A DNA stretch of 64,000 nucleotides, taken from the NCBI GenBank assembly GCA_041665305.1, contig JBAYJD010000003.1:33345-97344 (forward strand). Direction: 5' to 3'. The number at the start of each line of letters is the position of its first letter. Within the stretch, counting starts at the first letter, position 1. Both the position numbers and the translations under genes were made by a program. This DNA is from YA12-FULL-51-18 sp041665305 (GTDB lineage Bacteria; Elusimicrobiota; Elusimicrobia; Elusimicrobiales; UBA9959). Below the pieces are notes generated by a model. That model worked only from the letters and a program-made list of their open reading frames with translations, was not told the origin of the DNA and searched no databases. Positions 51,575-59,600 of the stretch are shown here, piece after piece.

Positions 51575-52702
51575 ATCCCGCTTTTTGGCGGCGGCGCGCC
51601 AGCTCAGGTAGGAATGCATGAAGCCGTCCAGATCGCCGTCCATCACGGAGTCGATCTGGGAAGTTTCAAAATCGGTGCGCAGGTCTTTTACCAGCTGATA
51701 AGGCATGAAAACATAGGACCGGATCTGGTGGCCCCAGCCGATATCGCCTTTGGCGTCGTAGTGGCGTTCCATCTCGGACCGCTTTTTATCCATCTCTATC
51801 TCGTAAAGCTTGGCTTTGAGCATCTTCATGGCGGTTTCGCGGTTCTGGTGCTGGCTGCGCTCTATCTGGCAGGCTACTACGATGCCGCTGGGAAGATGCG
51901 TAAGGCGCACCGCGGTCTCGACCTTGTTGACATTCTGTCCTCCGGCCCCGCCGGAGCGGAAAGTGTCGAGCTTGATGTCCTTGTCCTCGATTTTTATTTC
52001 TATCTCCTCTCCTATATCGGCAAGCACATCTATCGAAGCGAAAGAGGTATGGCGCCTTTTATTGGCGTCGAACGGAGAGATGCGCACCAGGCGGTGAACC
52101 CCTATCTCGCTCTTAAGATAGCCGTAGGCGTATTTGCCCTTTACAAAAGCCGTAACGCTTTTAACCCCGGCTTCTTCGCCCTGTAGGATATCGGTGATGC
52201 TGAAGGCAAAACCCCTGTTCTGCGCCCAGCGGGTGTACATCCGCAGCAGCATCTGGGCCCAGTCGCAGGCCTCGGTGCCGCCGGCGCCGGAATGGATGCT
52301 TATGATAGCGTCTTCCTTATCCAGCGGATCGGAAAGTTTAAGCTCAAAATCCAGGCCGGAAAGTTTTTTTTCGGTCTCGTTGAGGCCCGCCATGACCACG
52401 GCCAGCTCCGCGGCGTCGTTGGAATCGCGGGCCAGCTCGAAATGGACCGCAAAATCCTCCAGTTCGGCCTTTATGCCGTCTATAAGCGCTATGTCCTTTT
52501 TAATATCGTTCAATTCTTTCAGATGGGTCTGCGCCTTCCCTGTGTCCGTCCAAAAATCGGCCGAAGCCGCGCCGGCTTCCTTTTTATCAAGCTCTTCGCG
52601 CTTCTTTTCAAGGCCGTAAAGCTGCGTCACTTCCCCCAAAAATTTCACAAGACGCTCCAGCTTGTTGGCTATATCCTTGAATTCCAGTTCCGCCATATCC
52701 AT
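51572..52702 (-). CDS. prfB: Peptide chain release factor 2
   Basis: 376 residues, normal length. Recognises UGA and UAA and triggers peptide release. The catalytic GGQ lies in RSGGAGGQNVNKVETAVRL. The reading frame is continuous from the N-terminus, so the programmed +1 frameshift used by many bacteria to control RF2 is absent here. The ATG is not preceded by a strong ribosome site. Confidence 0.96.
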   Translation of the reverse strand: MDMAELEFKDIANKLERLVKFLGEVTQLYGLEKKREELDKKEAGAASADFWTDTGKAQTHLKELNDIKKDIALIDGIKAELEDFAVHFELARDSNDAAELAVVMAGLNETEKKLSGLDFELKLSDPLDKEDAIISIHSGAGGTEACDWAQMLLRMYTRWAQNRGFAFSITDILQGEEAGVKSVTAFVKGKYAYGYLKSEIGVHRLVRISPFDANKRRHTSFASIDVLADIGEEIEIKIEDKDIKLDTFRSGGAGGQNVNKVETAVRLTHLPSGIVVACQIERSQHQNRETAMKMLKAKLYEIEMDKKRSEMERHYDAKGDIGWGHQIRSYVFMPYQLVKDLRTDFETSQIDSVMDGDLDGFMHSYLSWRAAAKKRD

Positions 52703-52741
52703 ATTTTAGCAATTTATTAAGTCCGGACGGCATGTGCCGAT

Positions 52742-52770
52742 TTGCACGCGCCTGCCGCGACCGCTATAAT
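52742..52770 (+). promoter_or_regulatory. Strong sigma-70-type promoter
   Basis: TTGCAC (52742-52747), a 17-base spacer, TATAAT (52765-52770). The expected +1 is about 52777, just before the ribosome site AGAGG and the ATG at 52791 of the decayed ACR3 gene. No other convincing promoter lies before the shikimate operon. Confidence 0.8.
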
Positions 52771-52790
52771 ATCCAAGAATAGAGGTTAAA

Positions 52791-52923
52791 ATGAGCGTGA
52801 TAGTTACCAGGCTTTCTTTTCTTGACCGTTACCTGACCCTGTGGATCGTCCTCGCCATGGCGGCGGGGGTGGGGACTTATCATGATAGGCCTGGCCCGCG
52901 GCGACTGCCAATATTGCGCCCGC
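52791..52923 (+). pseudogene. Remnant of ACR3 arsenite efflux transporter
   Basis: The ATG with its ribosome site opens SVIVTRLSFLDRYLTLWI and VLAMAAGVG, which matches the start of ACR3 (TM1). The frame then changes and LIMIGLARGDCQYCA follows, resembling pieces of ACR3 from around residue 100 (LIMIGLAR) and a little later (GDxxYCA). Then the similarity stops. Large internal deletions have left the ends of the early gene. No intact arsR, arsC or transporter is nearby, so no arsenite resistance is expected from this locus. The remnant still carries a promoter and leader. Confidence 0.65.
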
Positions 52924-52996
52924 ACGACGCACTGTCCAAGGCGTCCCGAACTTCTCCGGTTCCTTGACCCGGGAAATTTAATAGAATTACCTTATA

Positions 52997-53308
52997 ATGG
53001 CAAACCCGCTGGAGAAAAAAAGGGGGCGGATCGACGCGATCGACGCCCGTCTTACGGGCCTGCTGGCCGGACGGCTTTCCCTGGCGGCCTCGATGACCGA
53101 ACTTAAAAAAAAGGTTCGGGATCCCGGCCGTGAGGCCGCCGTGCTCAGGCGCGCCGCGCGCCGCGTAAAAGACCGGACCGTACGCCCAGCCGTTGTGGCG
53201 ATCTACCGCGAGATCATAAAACAAAGCCGCCGGCTTCAATACGGCCCGGCCGGATCGCGCCGAGCGCGCCGCGGCAAACGCATGAAAAAACATGATCCTA
53301 AAGCTTAA
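52997..53308 (+). CDS. Chorismate mutase (AroQ class)
   Basis: 103 residues, all-helical AroQ-type enzyme. RIDAIDARLTGLLAGRLSLAASM with the conserved Arg and LRRAARRVKD, then AIYREIIKQSRRLQ. It converts chorismate to prephenate, the first step towards Phe and Tyr. First intact gene of the shikimate operon; its end overlaps the DAHP synthase start by 17 bases. A basic tail (RRARRGKRMKKHDPKA) follows the domain. Confidence 0.9.
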   Translation: MANPLEKKRGRIDAIDARLTGLLAGRLSLAASMTELKKKVRDPGREAAVLRRAARRVKDRTVRPAVVAIYREIIKQSRRLQYGPAGSRRARRGKRMKKHDPKA

Positions 53309-54284
53309 ACCCGGAATTAAAGCCAAAAACCTGGAACTCCTGCGCCGCGCGCTCACCCGGCTTCTGCCTGACGCGGTGTTCTCCGGCGGCCGCAATTTCA
53401 TCGCGGTGCGTACGCCCTCGCCTGAACTCCTGAGCGGGCGCCTGGCCGCCATTGAAAACCTTCCGGGCGTGACCTGCGCCCAATTATCGATAAGCGAAGC
53501 CTGCCCCAGAGCTTTCAGGGCCGCGCCGCCCGACCTGGACGCCCTTTTTAAAAAACCGGGGCGCAGGGATTTTATCCTGATAGCCGGCCCCTGCGCCGTA
53601 GAGGATGAAGCCTCCTACCTCGCCGCGGCCCGGAAGCTTAAAGCGGCCGGCGCGGGCGCCCTGAGAGCCGCGCTGTTCAAACCCCGCACCTCGCCGTACG
53701 CTTTTCAGGGCCTCGGCGCAAAAGGCTTCGGCATAATCGCAAAAGCCCGGCGCGCCACGGGGCTTGCCGCGGTCACCGAAGCCACTTCCGAACGCCAGCT
53801 TGCCGTCATCGGCAAATTTTGCGACATAGCGCAGATAGGCGCCAGGAATATGCGCAATTACGAGCTCTTGAAGGCGGCCGCCCGCTCGGGCCTGCCGGTC
53901 ATGCTCAAACGGGCCCCGGGGGCCACGCTGAAAGAATGGCTGCTCTCGGCCGAGTACCTGCTGAAATACGGCAATGGCGAGATCCTCCTCTGCGAACGAG
54001 GCGATTCCTTCTCACGGCCCGGCCGCGGCCTGAACCTTGAAATGATCCGCGCCGCCGTTAAAACCACCGCGCTGCCGGTAATAGCCGACCCCAGCCACGC
54101 GGCCGGGGACCGGGCGGCTGTTCCCGCGCAGGCCCTGGCAGCCGTTAAAGCCGGCGCCGACGGCCTTCTGATAGAAGCCTCTTTGAACCCTGAAACGGCC
54201 CTGGTCGACGGCCGCCAGACCCTGAGCATCCCGGAATTCGCTTCTTTGGTGAAACAAATAAAGAATCTCCTGAAAAACGCCTGA
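53292..54284 (+). CDS. aroF: 3-deoxy-7-phosphoheptulonate (DAHP) synthase
   Basis: 330 residues, class I beta type with an N-terminal ferredoxin-like regulatory domain (about 1-75). Catalytic barrel motifs LIAGPCAVEDEASY, LFKPRTSPYAFQGLG, QIGARNMRNYELL and IADPSHAAGDR. Joins erythrose-4-phosphate and PEP at the entry of the shikimate pathway. Expected feedback control is through the N-terminal domain or through the chorismate mutase encoded just upstream, as in fused enzymes; inferred. Confidence 0.95.
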   Translation: MILKLKPGIKAKNLELLRRALTRLLPDAVFSGGRNFIAVRTPSPELLSGRLAAIENLPGVTCAQLSISEACPRAFRAAPPDLDALFKKPGRRDFILIAGPCAVEDEASYLAAARKLKAAGAGALRAALFKPRTSPYAFQGLGAKGFGIIAKARRATGLAAVTEATSERQLAVIGKFCDIAQIGARNMRNYELLKAAARSGLPVMLKRAPGATLKEWLLSAEYLLKYGNGEILLCERGDSFSRPGRGLNLEMIRAAVKTTALPVIADPSHAAGDRAAVPAQALAAVKAGADGLLIEASLNPETALVDGRQTLSIPEFASLVKQIKNLLKNA

Positions 54285-54316
54285 CACCGGCTTCTTTTCA
54301 GAAAATACGCGGCAAA

Positions 54317-55156
54317 ATGAACCATACCCGGATAAAAGCCGGACTCATCGGCTGCCCTTTAAACAAGTCCCTTTCTCCGCGTCTTTTCAGGCTTTTTTCC
54401 TCCCTGCTCGGCGAAAATTATTCCTACACGCTTCTGGAAACGCGCGCGCGCGGACTGGCCCGGACCCTGAAAAAAATCAAAAACCTCGGCTGGGCCGGCT
54501 TCAATGTCACCTTGCCGCTGAAAGAAAAAATTATTCCCTTCCTCGACTCCTTAAGCCCCGAGGCCGGCGCCATCGGGGCCGTTAACGCCGTCAGGATAAA
54601 GAACGGGAAGTTTGAAGGGCACAACACGGACGCGCCGGCCATAAAACTTGCCCTCAGGTCCTCCGGCTGCCGTATTCGCGGCGGGGCCTGCGTTATCTGG
54701 GGAGCCGGAGGCGCGGCGAGAGCCGCCGCCTGGGCGCTGGCCTCGGACGGCGCCGCGGCGGTGGAGATCCACAACCGCTCTTTCTCCGGAGCCGCCGGCC
54801 TGGTGAAAAATTTTTCAGGCCGCTTCCCGCACACCAGGTTCGCCGCGAGGAAACTTACCGATATTCCCCCCGAAGGAGCGGCCCTGTTCGTGAACGCCAC
54901 CCCTCTTGGTATGTATAAGCCGCTGCCCGCCTCCCTGCGGTTTTCGGGCGGCCCCGGCGCCTTCTATCTGGATTTAGCCTATGCAAAAGGCCTCACGCCT
55001 TTTTTAAAAAACCGTACCGGCGCGGCGATCTCCGGTCTTGACCTCCTTATCTACCAGGCACTTAAAAGCACGGAACTATACGGCGGGCGGCGCATCAGGC
55101 CTTCGGAAATTGTAAAATTGAAAGACAAGGCGGTACGGCAGCTGCATTTTGGGTAA
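54317..55156 (+). CDS. aroE: Shikimate dehydrogenase
   Basis: 279 residues. Reduces 3-dehydroshikimate with NADPH. Catalytic Lys in GFNVTLPLKEKI (K69), substrate Asp in GHNTDAPA, nucleotide loop VIWGAGGAARAAA, and LFVNATPLGMY. The N-terminal GCPLNKSLSPRLF replaces the usual SxSPxxHN with an Arg in place of the His. This is the housekeeping copy; a divergent paralogue is in the sugar cluster at 19666. 32 bases after aroF. Confidence 0.95.
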   Translation: MNHTRIKAGLIGCPLNKSLSPRLFRLFSSLLGENYSYTLLETRARGLARTLKKIKNLGWAGFNVTLPLKEKIIPFLDSLSPEAGAIGAVNAVRIKNGKFEGHNTDAPAIKLALRSSGCRIRGGACVIWGAGGAARAAAWALASDGAAAVEIHNRSFSGAAGLVKNFSGRFPHTRFAARKLTDIPPEGAALFVNATPLGMYKPLPASLRFSGGPGAFYLDLAYAKGLTPFLKNRTGAAISGLDLLIYQALKSTELYGGRRIRPSEIVKLKDKAVRQLHFG

Positions 55157-55181
55157 AGGTTTCAGCATATCAGGAGAGCTC

Positions 55182-56231
55182 ATGCTAAGGTATCTTACAG
55201 CCGGAGAAGCGCACGGCCCGGCCCTTGTGGGGATCATGGACGGCTTCCCGGCCGGCGTAAAGATAGACAGGGACTATATCTCGCGCAGCCTCGCGCGGCG
55301 CAGGACCGCGCCGGGCAGAAGCGCGCGGCAGGCCCTTGAAACCGACGCTTTTTATATCTCCTGCGGACTTTACAAAGGCGTCACCACCGGCGCGCCGGTG
55401 GCTGTAATGCTTAACAATACCAGCCGGTTCGCGGTCCTGGACCCTTCTTCAACGCCCAGGCCCGGCCACGCGGACCTCGCCGGCATGTTAAAATACGGCA
55501 TTTCGGCGTCGGCCGTTATCCGTGAAAGGGCCAGCGCGCGGGAAACCTCGATGCGCACCGTGCTGGGCGCGTTCTGCCTGCGGCTGCTGGAACTGCTGGA
55601 TATAGAGATAACCAGCCGCGTAATAAAACTGGGGCATCTCCGCTGCGAAGACTCCGGAACTCTCCTGCGGGAGCTGGAACGGGCCAAAAAATCCGGCCGT
55701 TCGCTTGGGGGAGTCTTCGAAGTAAAGGCCGGGAACCTGCCGGTGGGACTGGGTTCCCACGCCCAGTGGGACAGGCGCCTCCCCTCCCGCCTAGCGGCGC
55801 AGCTCCTGGGGCTCAACGGAGTGAAGGGCGCCGAATTCGGCTCCGGCTTCGAGCTGGCCGCCATGCGGGGAGAAGGAGCCCTGGACTTTTTTAAAAAAGG
55901 CAGACCTCTCGAACGCCTGACCAATCTGGCCGGAGGCCTGGAAGGCGGAATGACCAACGGAATGCCTTTGGTGCTGCGGGCCGCCGTAAGACCTGTGCCC
56001 GGGCAAGGCTCCACTGTCAGGTCCATCGACCTTAAGACCGGAAGGACCTCGGCCGTCGCGCCCGGCCGCTCCGACATCACCGCGGTCTTCGCGGCGGCCG
56101 TCATCGCCGAACATCTCATAGCCTTTGAACTTGCGAACGCCGTTCTGGAAAAATTCGGCGGCGATTCTCTTAAGGAAATAAAGCTCCGCGTGGACGCCTG
56201 GCGCAGACAGACCGCTAAATTATCGCGGTAA
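55182..56231 (+). CDS. aroC: Chorismate synthase
   Basis: 349 residues from the ATG at 55182 (CAGGAGAG upstream). FMN-dependent final step, EPSP to chorismate. N-terminal LTAGEAHGPALVGIMDGFPAGV and LARRRTAPGRSARQALETD match the family signature; the later GLEGGMTNGMPLVLRAAV and ALEKFGGDSLKE-like end are present. The end is followed by a half family B repeat that ends at the aroK start. Confidence 0.95.
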   Translation: MLRYLTAGEAHGPALVGIMDGFPAGVKIDRDYISRSLARRRTAPGRSARQALETDAFYISCGLYKGVTTGAPVAVMLNNTSRFAVLDPSSTPRPGHADLAGMLKYGISASAVIRERASARETSMRTVLGAFCLRLLELLDIEITSRVIKLGHLRCEDSGTLLRELERAKKSGRSLGGVFEVKAGNLPVGLGSHAQWDRRLPSRLAAQLLGLNGVKGAEFGSGFELAAMRGEGALDFFKKGRPLERLTNLAGGLEGGMTNGMPLVLRAAVRPVPGQGSTVRSIDLKTGRTSAVAPGRSDITAVFAAAVIAEHLIAFELANAVLEKFGGDSLKEIKLRVDAWRRQTAKLSR

Positions 56232-56240
56232 AAATTTTTA
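56229..56240. repeat. Half family B repeat before the aroK start
   Basis: TAAAAATTTTTA; contains the aroC stop (TAA 56229-56231) and is followed directly by the aroK ATG at 56241. Confidence 0.65.
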
Positions 56241-56762
56241 ATGAAAAATATTTACCTTCTCGGTTTCATGGGCTCGGGCAAAACCCGCACGGGACGCGCC
56301 CTGGCGGAAAGAACGGACCGGGTCTTTACGGACACCGACCTGGAGCTGAAAAAAATTTACGGCCTTGCAACCGGGGAGTTTATAAAAAAACGGGGCTTAA
56401 AAGCGTTCCGTGCGGCGGAGGACTCGGTCTTCAGGACCGTCGCCCGCTCCACCGGCCGCGTGATCGCGCTGGGCGGCGGCATAACGCCGACCAAAGCCCG
56501 GCGGCGGCTCCTCAGCGGTCTCGGCGTAACAGTGTATCTCAAGTGCCGGGAAGCCGTGCTTTTTAAAAGGCTGAGCAAGGATCCCGTCCGCCGCCCCCTG
56601 CTCGGCGACGGCCCGGAACAGGCGAAGCGGAATATCTCGCGGCTGCTCAAAAAACGGCGGCCTTATTACGAAAAAGCGGACCTGGAGCTGGACACCTCGG
56701 ACCTTACTCCGGAAGCGGCGGCCGCCGGGCTCGCGCGGCTGCTTCGCCATAAAATGTCGTAG
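56241..56762 (+). CDS. aroK: Shikimate kinase
   Basis: 173 residues, NMP-kinase fold. Walker A LLGFMGSGKTRTG, shikimate-binding DTDLELKK and FRAAED, GGGITP, and the lid RRPLLGDGPEQ. Phosphorylates shikimate at the 3-hydroxyl. The last residues HKMS and stop belong to a family A palindrome. Confidence 0.94.
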   Translation: MKNIYLLGFMGSGKTRTGRALAERTDRVFTDTDLELKKIYGLATGEFIKKRGLKAFRAAEDSVFRTVARSTGRVIALGGGITPTKARRRLLSGLGVTVYLKCREAVLFKRLSKDPVRRPLLGDGPEQAKRNISRLLKKRRPYYEKADLELDTSDLTPEAAAAGLARLLRHKMS

Positions 56763-56775
56763 GACGACATTTTAT
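56749..56775. repeat. Family A palindrome overlapping the aroK stop
   Basis: Perfect 12-base arms ATAAAATGTCGT and ACGACATTTTAT, loop AGG. The stop TAG lies at 56760-56762. The aroB start is 20 bases downstream. Confidence 0.88.
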
Positions 56776-56795
56776 TTTTGCGTCAAACATTTTAA

Positions 56796-57908
56796 ATGAA
56801 ACGACTTGCTCTGGATTTTTCATCGTCGAAAAAGGTTTCTCTGATCTGCGGGCGGGGTCTTGCCCCGCTGCCGGACCTGTCGCCGCAACTTTTCGCCGGG
56901 GCGGACAAATTCTGCCTGGTCACGGACCGCCGGTGTTTGCGGACCTTTAAACGCGCCTTCAATAGAATGCTGGGCGGCGCCTCGGGCCGAACGACGGTCT
57001 TCGAAGCTCCGGACGGGGGCGCGGCAAAAAATTTTATGACGCTGGAGCGCCTGCTTTCATTTATGTTTGAAAACGGGCTTTCGCGGCGCTCGCTCCTTAT
57101 AGCGGCCGGCGGCGGCTCGGTCACCGACCTCGCCGGCCTTGCGGCGGCGCTATATATGCGCGGAATAAACTGGCTCAGCGTCCCCACCACCCTGCTGGGG
57201 CAGGCGGACGCCGGAATAGGCGGTAAGACAGCCGTGGACCTGGCCGGCGTAAAGAACATAGCGGGCGCTTTTTACCAGCCGTCGCTTACCGTCTGCGATT
57301 CCCTTTTCCTCGACACCTTAGGCGCGCGGGAACTGCGGTCTGGAGCCGGCGAACTGATAAAGTACGCGCTCATCGCCCCCAGCAAACTCGGCCGCGCCGT
57401 TCTAAACGGCCTGCCCGCAGCCCTGGAGGGCGGGAAAAAAGAACTGGCGGAGGTCGTTTCCGCCTGCGCCGCCTTCAAACTGCAACTCGTCTCCCGGGAT
57501 GAGAGGGAGGAAACCGGCCTGAGGGAAACGCTTAATTTCGGACATACCGCCGGACACGCCTTCGAAGCGGCTTCAAAAGGCTCGCTCAGCCACGGAGAGG
57601 CGGTGCTCTGGGGGATGCGCTATGCAGCCGGGCTTTCCCGTAAGCTAGGGCTCATGGACGGGAAGCGGGCCGGGGCCGTAGAGGCCGCGCTCCGGCTGGC
57701 GGAGCCCCCCGCGCTTAAAAAAGCGGCCCTGGATTTCGACCGGTTCAGCGGACTTGTCCGCCGAGACAAAAAGAACGGCGCGCAAAGCAACAGGTTTATT
57801 CTTATAATCAGGCCGGGGCTACTTAAGACGGTGGAAAATATCCCCGGCGCGGCGTTAAAGCGATGCCTGGAGGAATTGGAAAATTTTCGCGGCGGAAAAT
57901 TTTTATGA
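56796..57908 (+). CDS. aroB: 3-dehydroquinate synthase
   Basis: 370 residues. Converts DAHP to 3-dehydroquinate using NAD and a divalent metal. GGGSVTDLAGLAAALYMRGINWLSVPTTLLGQADAGIGGKTAVDL is the central signature; the metal histidines follow in LNFGHTAGHAFEAAS and SLSHGEAVLWGM. The last residues ENFRGGKFL are encoded by a family B palindrome that runs into the next gene. Confidence 0.95.
   Translation: MKRLALDFSSSKKVSLICGRGLAPLPDLSPQLFAGADKFCLVTDRRCLRTFKRAFNRMLGGASGRTTVFEAPDGGAAKNFMTLERLLSFMFENGLSRRSLLIAAGGGSVTDLAGLAAALYMRGINWLSVPTTLLGQADAGIGGKTAVDLAGVKNIAGAFYQPSLTVCDSLFLDTLGARELRSGAGELIKYALIAPSKLGRAVLNGLPAALEGGKKELAEVVSACAAFKLQLVSRDEREETGLRETLNFGHTAGHAFEAASKGSLSHGEAVLWGMRYAAGLSRKLGLMDGKRAGAVEAALRLAEPPALKKAALDFDRFSGLVRRDKKNGAQSNRFILIIRPGLLKTVENIPGAALKRCLEELENFRGGKFL
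57879..57905. repeat. Family B palindrome coding for the AroB tail and reaching the aroQ start
   Basis: GAAAATTTTCGCGGCGGAAA then ATTTTTA. Read in frame as ENFRGGKFL, the AroB end. Its last base is the A of the aroQ ATG (57905). Confidence 0.85.
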
Positions 57909-58354
57909 ACATACTTATCATACACGGTCCCAATCTTAATTTCCTGGGGAAAAGAGAGCCGGAGCTCTACGGCAGGCTCACGCTCAAAGAGCTGAACGCC
58001 CTTATAAAAAAACACGCGTCCTTAAAAAAAGCGCGGGTCCGCGTCTTCCAGTCCAATTGCGAGGGCCGCATCATAGATCTGATCGCCGCCAACATGAACT
58101 GGGCCGACCGGCTTATCCTCAACCCGGCCGCCTACACCCATTACAGCTACGCCATCAGGGACGCGATAAAAGCCTCGGGGCTGCCGGCGGTGGAGGTGCA
58201 TCTGTCCGACATCTCAAAGCGCGAGCCGTTCCGGAAAATTTCCGTCACCGCGCCCGTCTGCTCGAAGGTGATAAAGGGCCTGGGGCAGAACTCATATCTT
58301 AAAGCTATAGATCTTTGTTTTACAATAGGAAAAAATGACAAACGACTTAAATAG
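57905..58354 (+). CDS. aroQ: 3-dehydroquinate dehydratase, type II
   Basis: 149 residues, the standard dodecameric type II enzyme. NILIIHGPNLNFLGKREPELYG with the catalytic Tyr, FQSNCEGRIIDLI, LNPAAYTHYSYAIRD, and the His in VEVHLSDISKREPFR. Dehydrates 3-dehydroquinate. The start overlaps the aroB stop (ATGA). A basic tail (KNDKRLK) follows the family's usual end. Confidence 0.95.
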   Translation: MNILIIHGPNLNFLGKREPELYGRLTLKELNALIKKHASLKKARVRVFQSNCEGRIIDLIAANMNWADRLILNPAAYTHYSYAIRDAIKASGLPAVEVHLSDISKREPFRKISVTAPVCSKVIKGLGQNSYLKAIDLCFTIGKNDKRLK

Positions 58355-59591
58355 GAGCTATACTCCGCCGCCGGACAAATCGGTCACCCATCGCGCGCTG
58401 ATCCTGGCCGCCGTGGCCGACGGTTCCACCGTGATCTCGAACCCTTCGGACTGCGCGGATACGGCCTCCACCGCCTCCTGCCTGAAAAAACTGGGAGTGA
58501 AGATCTCCCCCTCCCGCGGCGGCCTGACCGTCAAGGGCGCGGGCCTGCGCGGCCTGAGAGCGCCGTCGGGCCCCCTCAACGCGGGAGAGTCGGGGACGAC
58601 CCTGCGCCTCCTGGCCGGCCTGCTGGCCGGACAGGAGTTCGACTCCGTCCTGACCGGGACCGGCACGCTTTTAAACAGGCCCATGGACCGGGTCTCCGGA
58701 CCGCTCTCGGCCATGGGCGCCAGGATAAAGACCCGAGGCGGGCGGCCCCCCCTGCAGATCCGCGGCTCGGCGCTGTCCGGCGCGGACCACCGGCTGGAGA
58801 TCCCCAGCGCGCAGGTCAAATCGGCCATTCTGCTGGCCGGCCTGTATGCCGAAGGCCCCACCTCCATCACGGAGCGGCTGTCCACCCGCGATCATACCGA
58901 ACGCCTGCTTAAATATCTCGGGGCGCGCATCTCCTCCGGCGGTCCGAACCTTTATTTAAGGCCGGGCCGTTTCAATTCCAGGAACATAAAAGTGCCGGGC
59001 GACATCTCGTCGGCCGCGCCCTTCATTACTACGGCCTGTCTGCTGCCGGGTTTTACGCTGTCGATAAAAGGGGTCGGGCTGAACCCGGGCCGCATGGGCC
59101 TGATAAGCGCCCTTAAAGCCATGGGGGCCAGGATAACCGTAAAACCGGCCGCGGCCTGTAACGAACCGGAAGGGGAGCTCGTAGTCCGCGGCGCGGCCCT
59201 CAAAGGCGTAAGGATACGGCCCGACGAGGTCCCGGCCATGATAGACGAACTGCCGCTGCTGGCGCTCGCGGCCTCGCGCGCCGTGGGCTCCACCGTTATA
59301 AACGGCGTCGGTGAGTTAAGGCACAAAGAATCCGACCGCCTGAAAGCGACCCTGGCTTTGTTCAAAACCCTGGGACTTCGGGCCGAAACCGGCAAAGACA
59401 GCCTTATCATCAGGGGCGGACAGAAGATCTCCGGCGGCAGGCCGGCGGAGACCTTCAACGACCACCGCATCGCTATGGCGGCGGCGGCGGCGGGGAGGCT
59501 TGCGGCGCGGCCCGTAAAAATAAAGGATCCTTTCTGCGTTAAAAAATCCTATCCGGATTTTTTCGCCGACTTTAAAAAAGTATTTTACTGA
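58335..59591 (+). CDS. aroA: 3-phosphoshikimate 1-carboxyvinyltransferase (EPSP synthase)
   Basis: 418 residues. The N-terminus is short: the catalytic DKSVTHRALILAA begins at residue 14. GESGTTLRLLAGLLAG, NRPMDRVSGPLSAMGA, the Arg in STRDHTERLLKYLG, DELPLLALAA and RHKESDRLKA complete the PEP and shikimate-3-phosphate sites. Target of glyphosate in sensitive forms; the GESGTT motif keeps the Gly of sensitive class I enzymes. Overlaps aroQ by 20 bases and completes the pathway. Confidence 0.95.
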   Translation: MTNDLNRSYTPPPDKSVTHRALILAAVADGSTVISNPSDCADTASTASCLKKLGVKISPSRGGLTVKGAGLRGLRAPSGPLNAGESGTTLRLLAGLLAGQEFDSVLTGTGTLLNRPMDRVSGPLSAMGARIKTRGGRPPLQIRGSALSGADHRLEIPSAQVKSAILLAGLYAEGPTSITERLSTRDHTERLLKYLGARISSGGPNLYLRPGRFNSRNIKVPGDISSAAPFITTACLLPGFTLSIKGVGLNPGRMGLISALKAMGARITVKPAAACNEPEGELVVRGAALKGVRIRPDEVPAMIDELPLLALAASRAVGSTVINGVGELRHKESDRLKATLALFKTLGLRAETGKDSLIIRGGQKISGGRPAETFNDHRIAMAAAAAGRLAARPVKIKDPFCVKKSYPDFFADFKKVFY

Positions 59592-59600
59592 GATTTTATT

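Noticed and set aside
51572..52702. Programmed frameshift in prfB
   Set aside because: Looked for the in-frame UGA near codon 25; the frame is continuous, so no frameshift is needed.
52882..53106. 74-residue frame starting MIGLARGDCQYC
   Set aside because: Its first residues belong to the ACR3 remnant and the rest overlaps chorismate mutase in another frame; not an independent gene.
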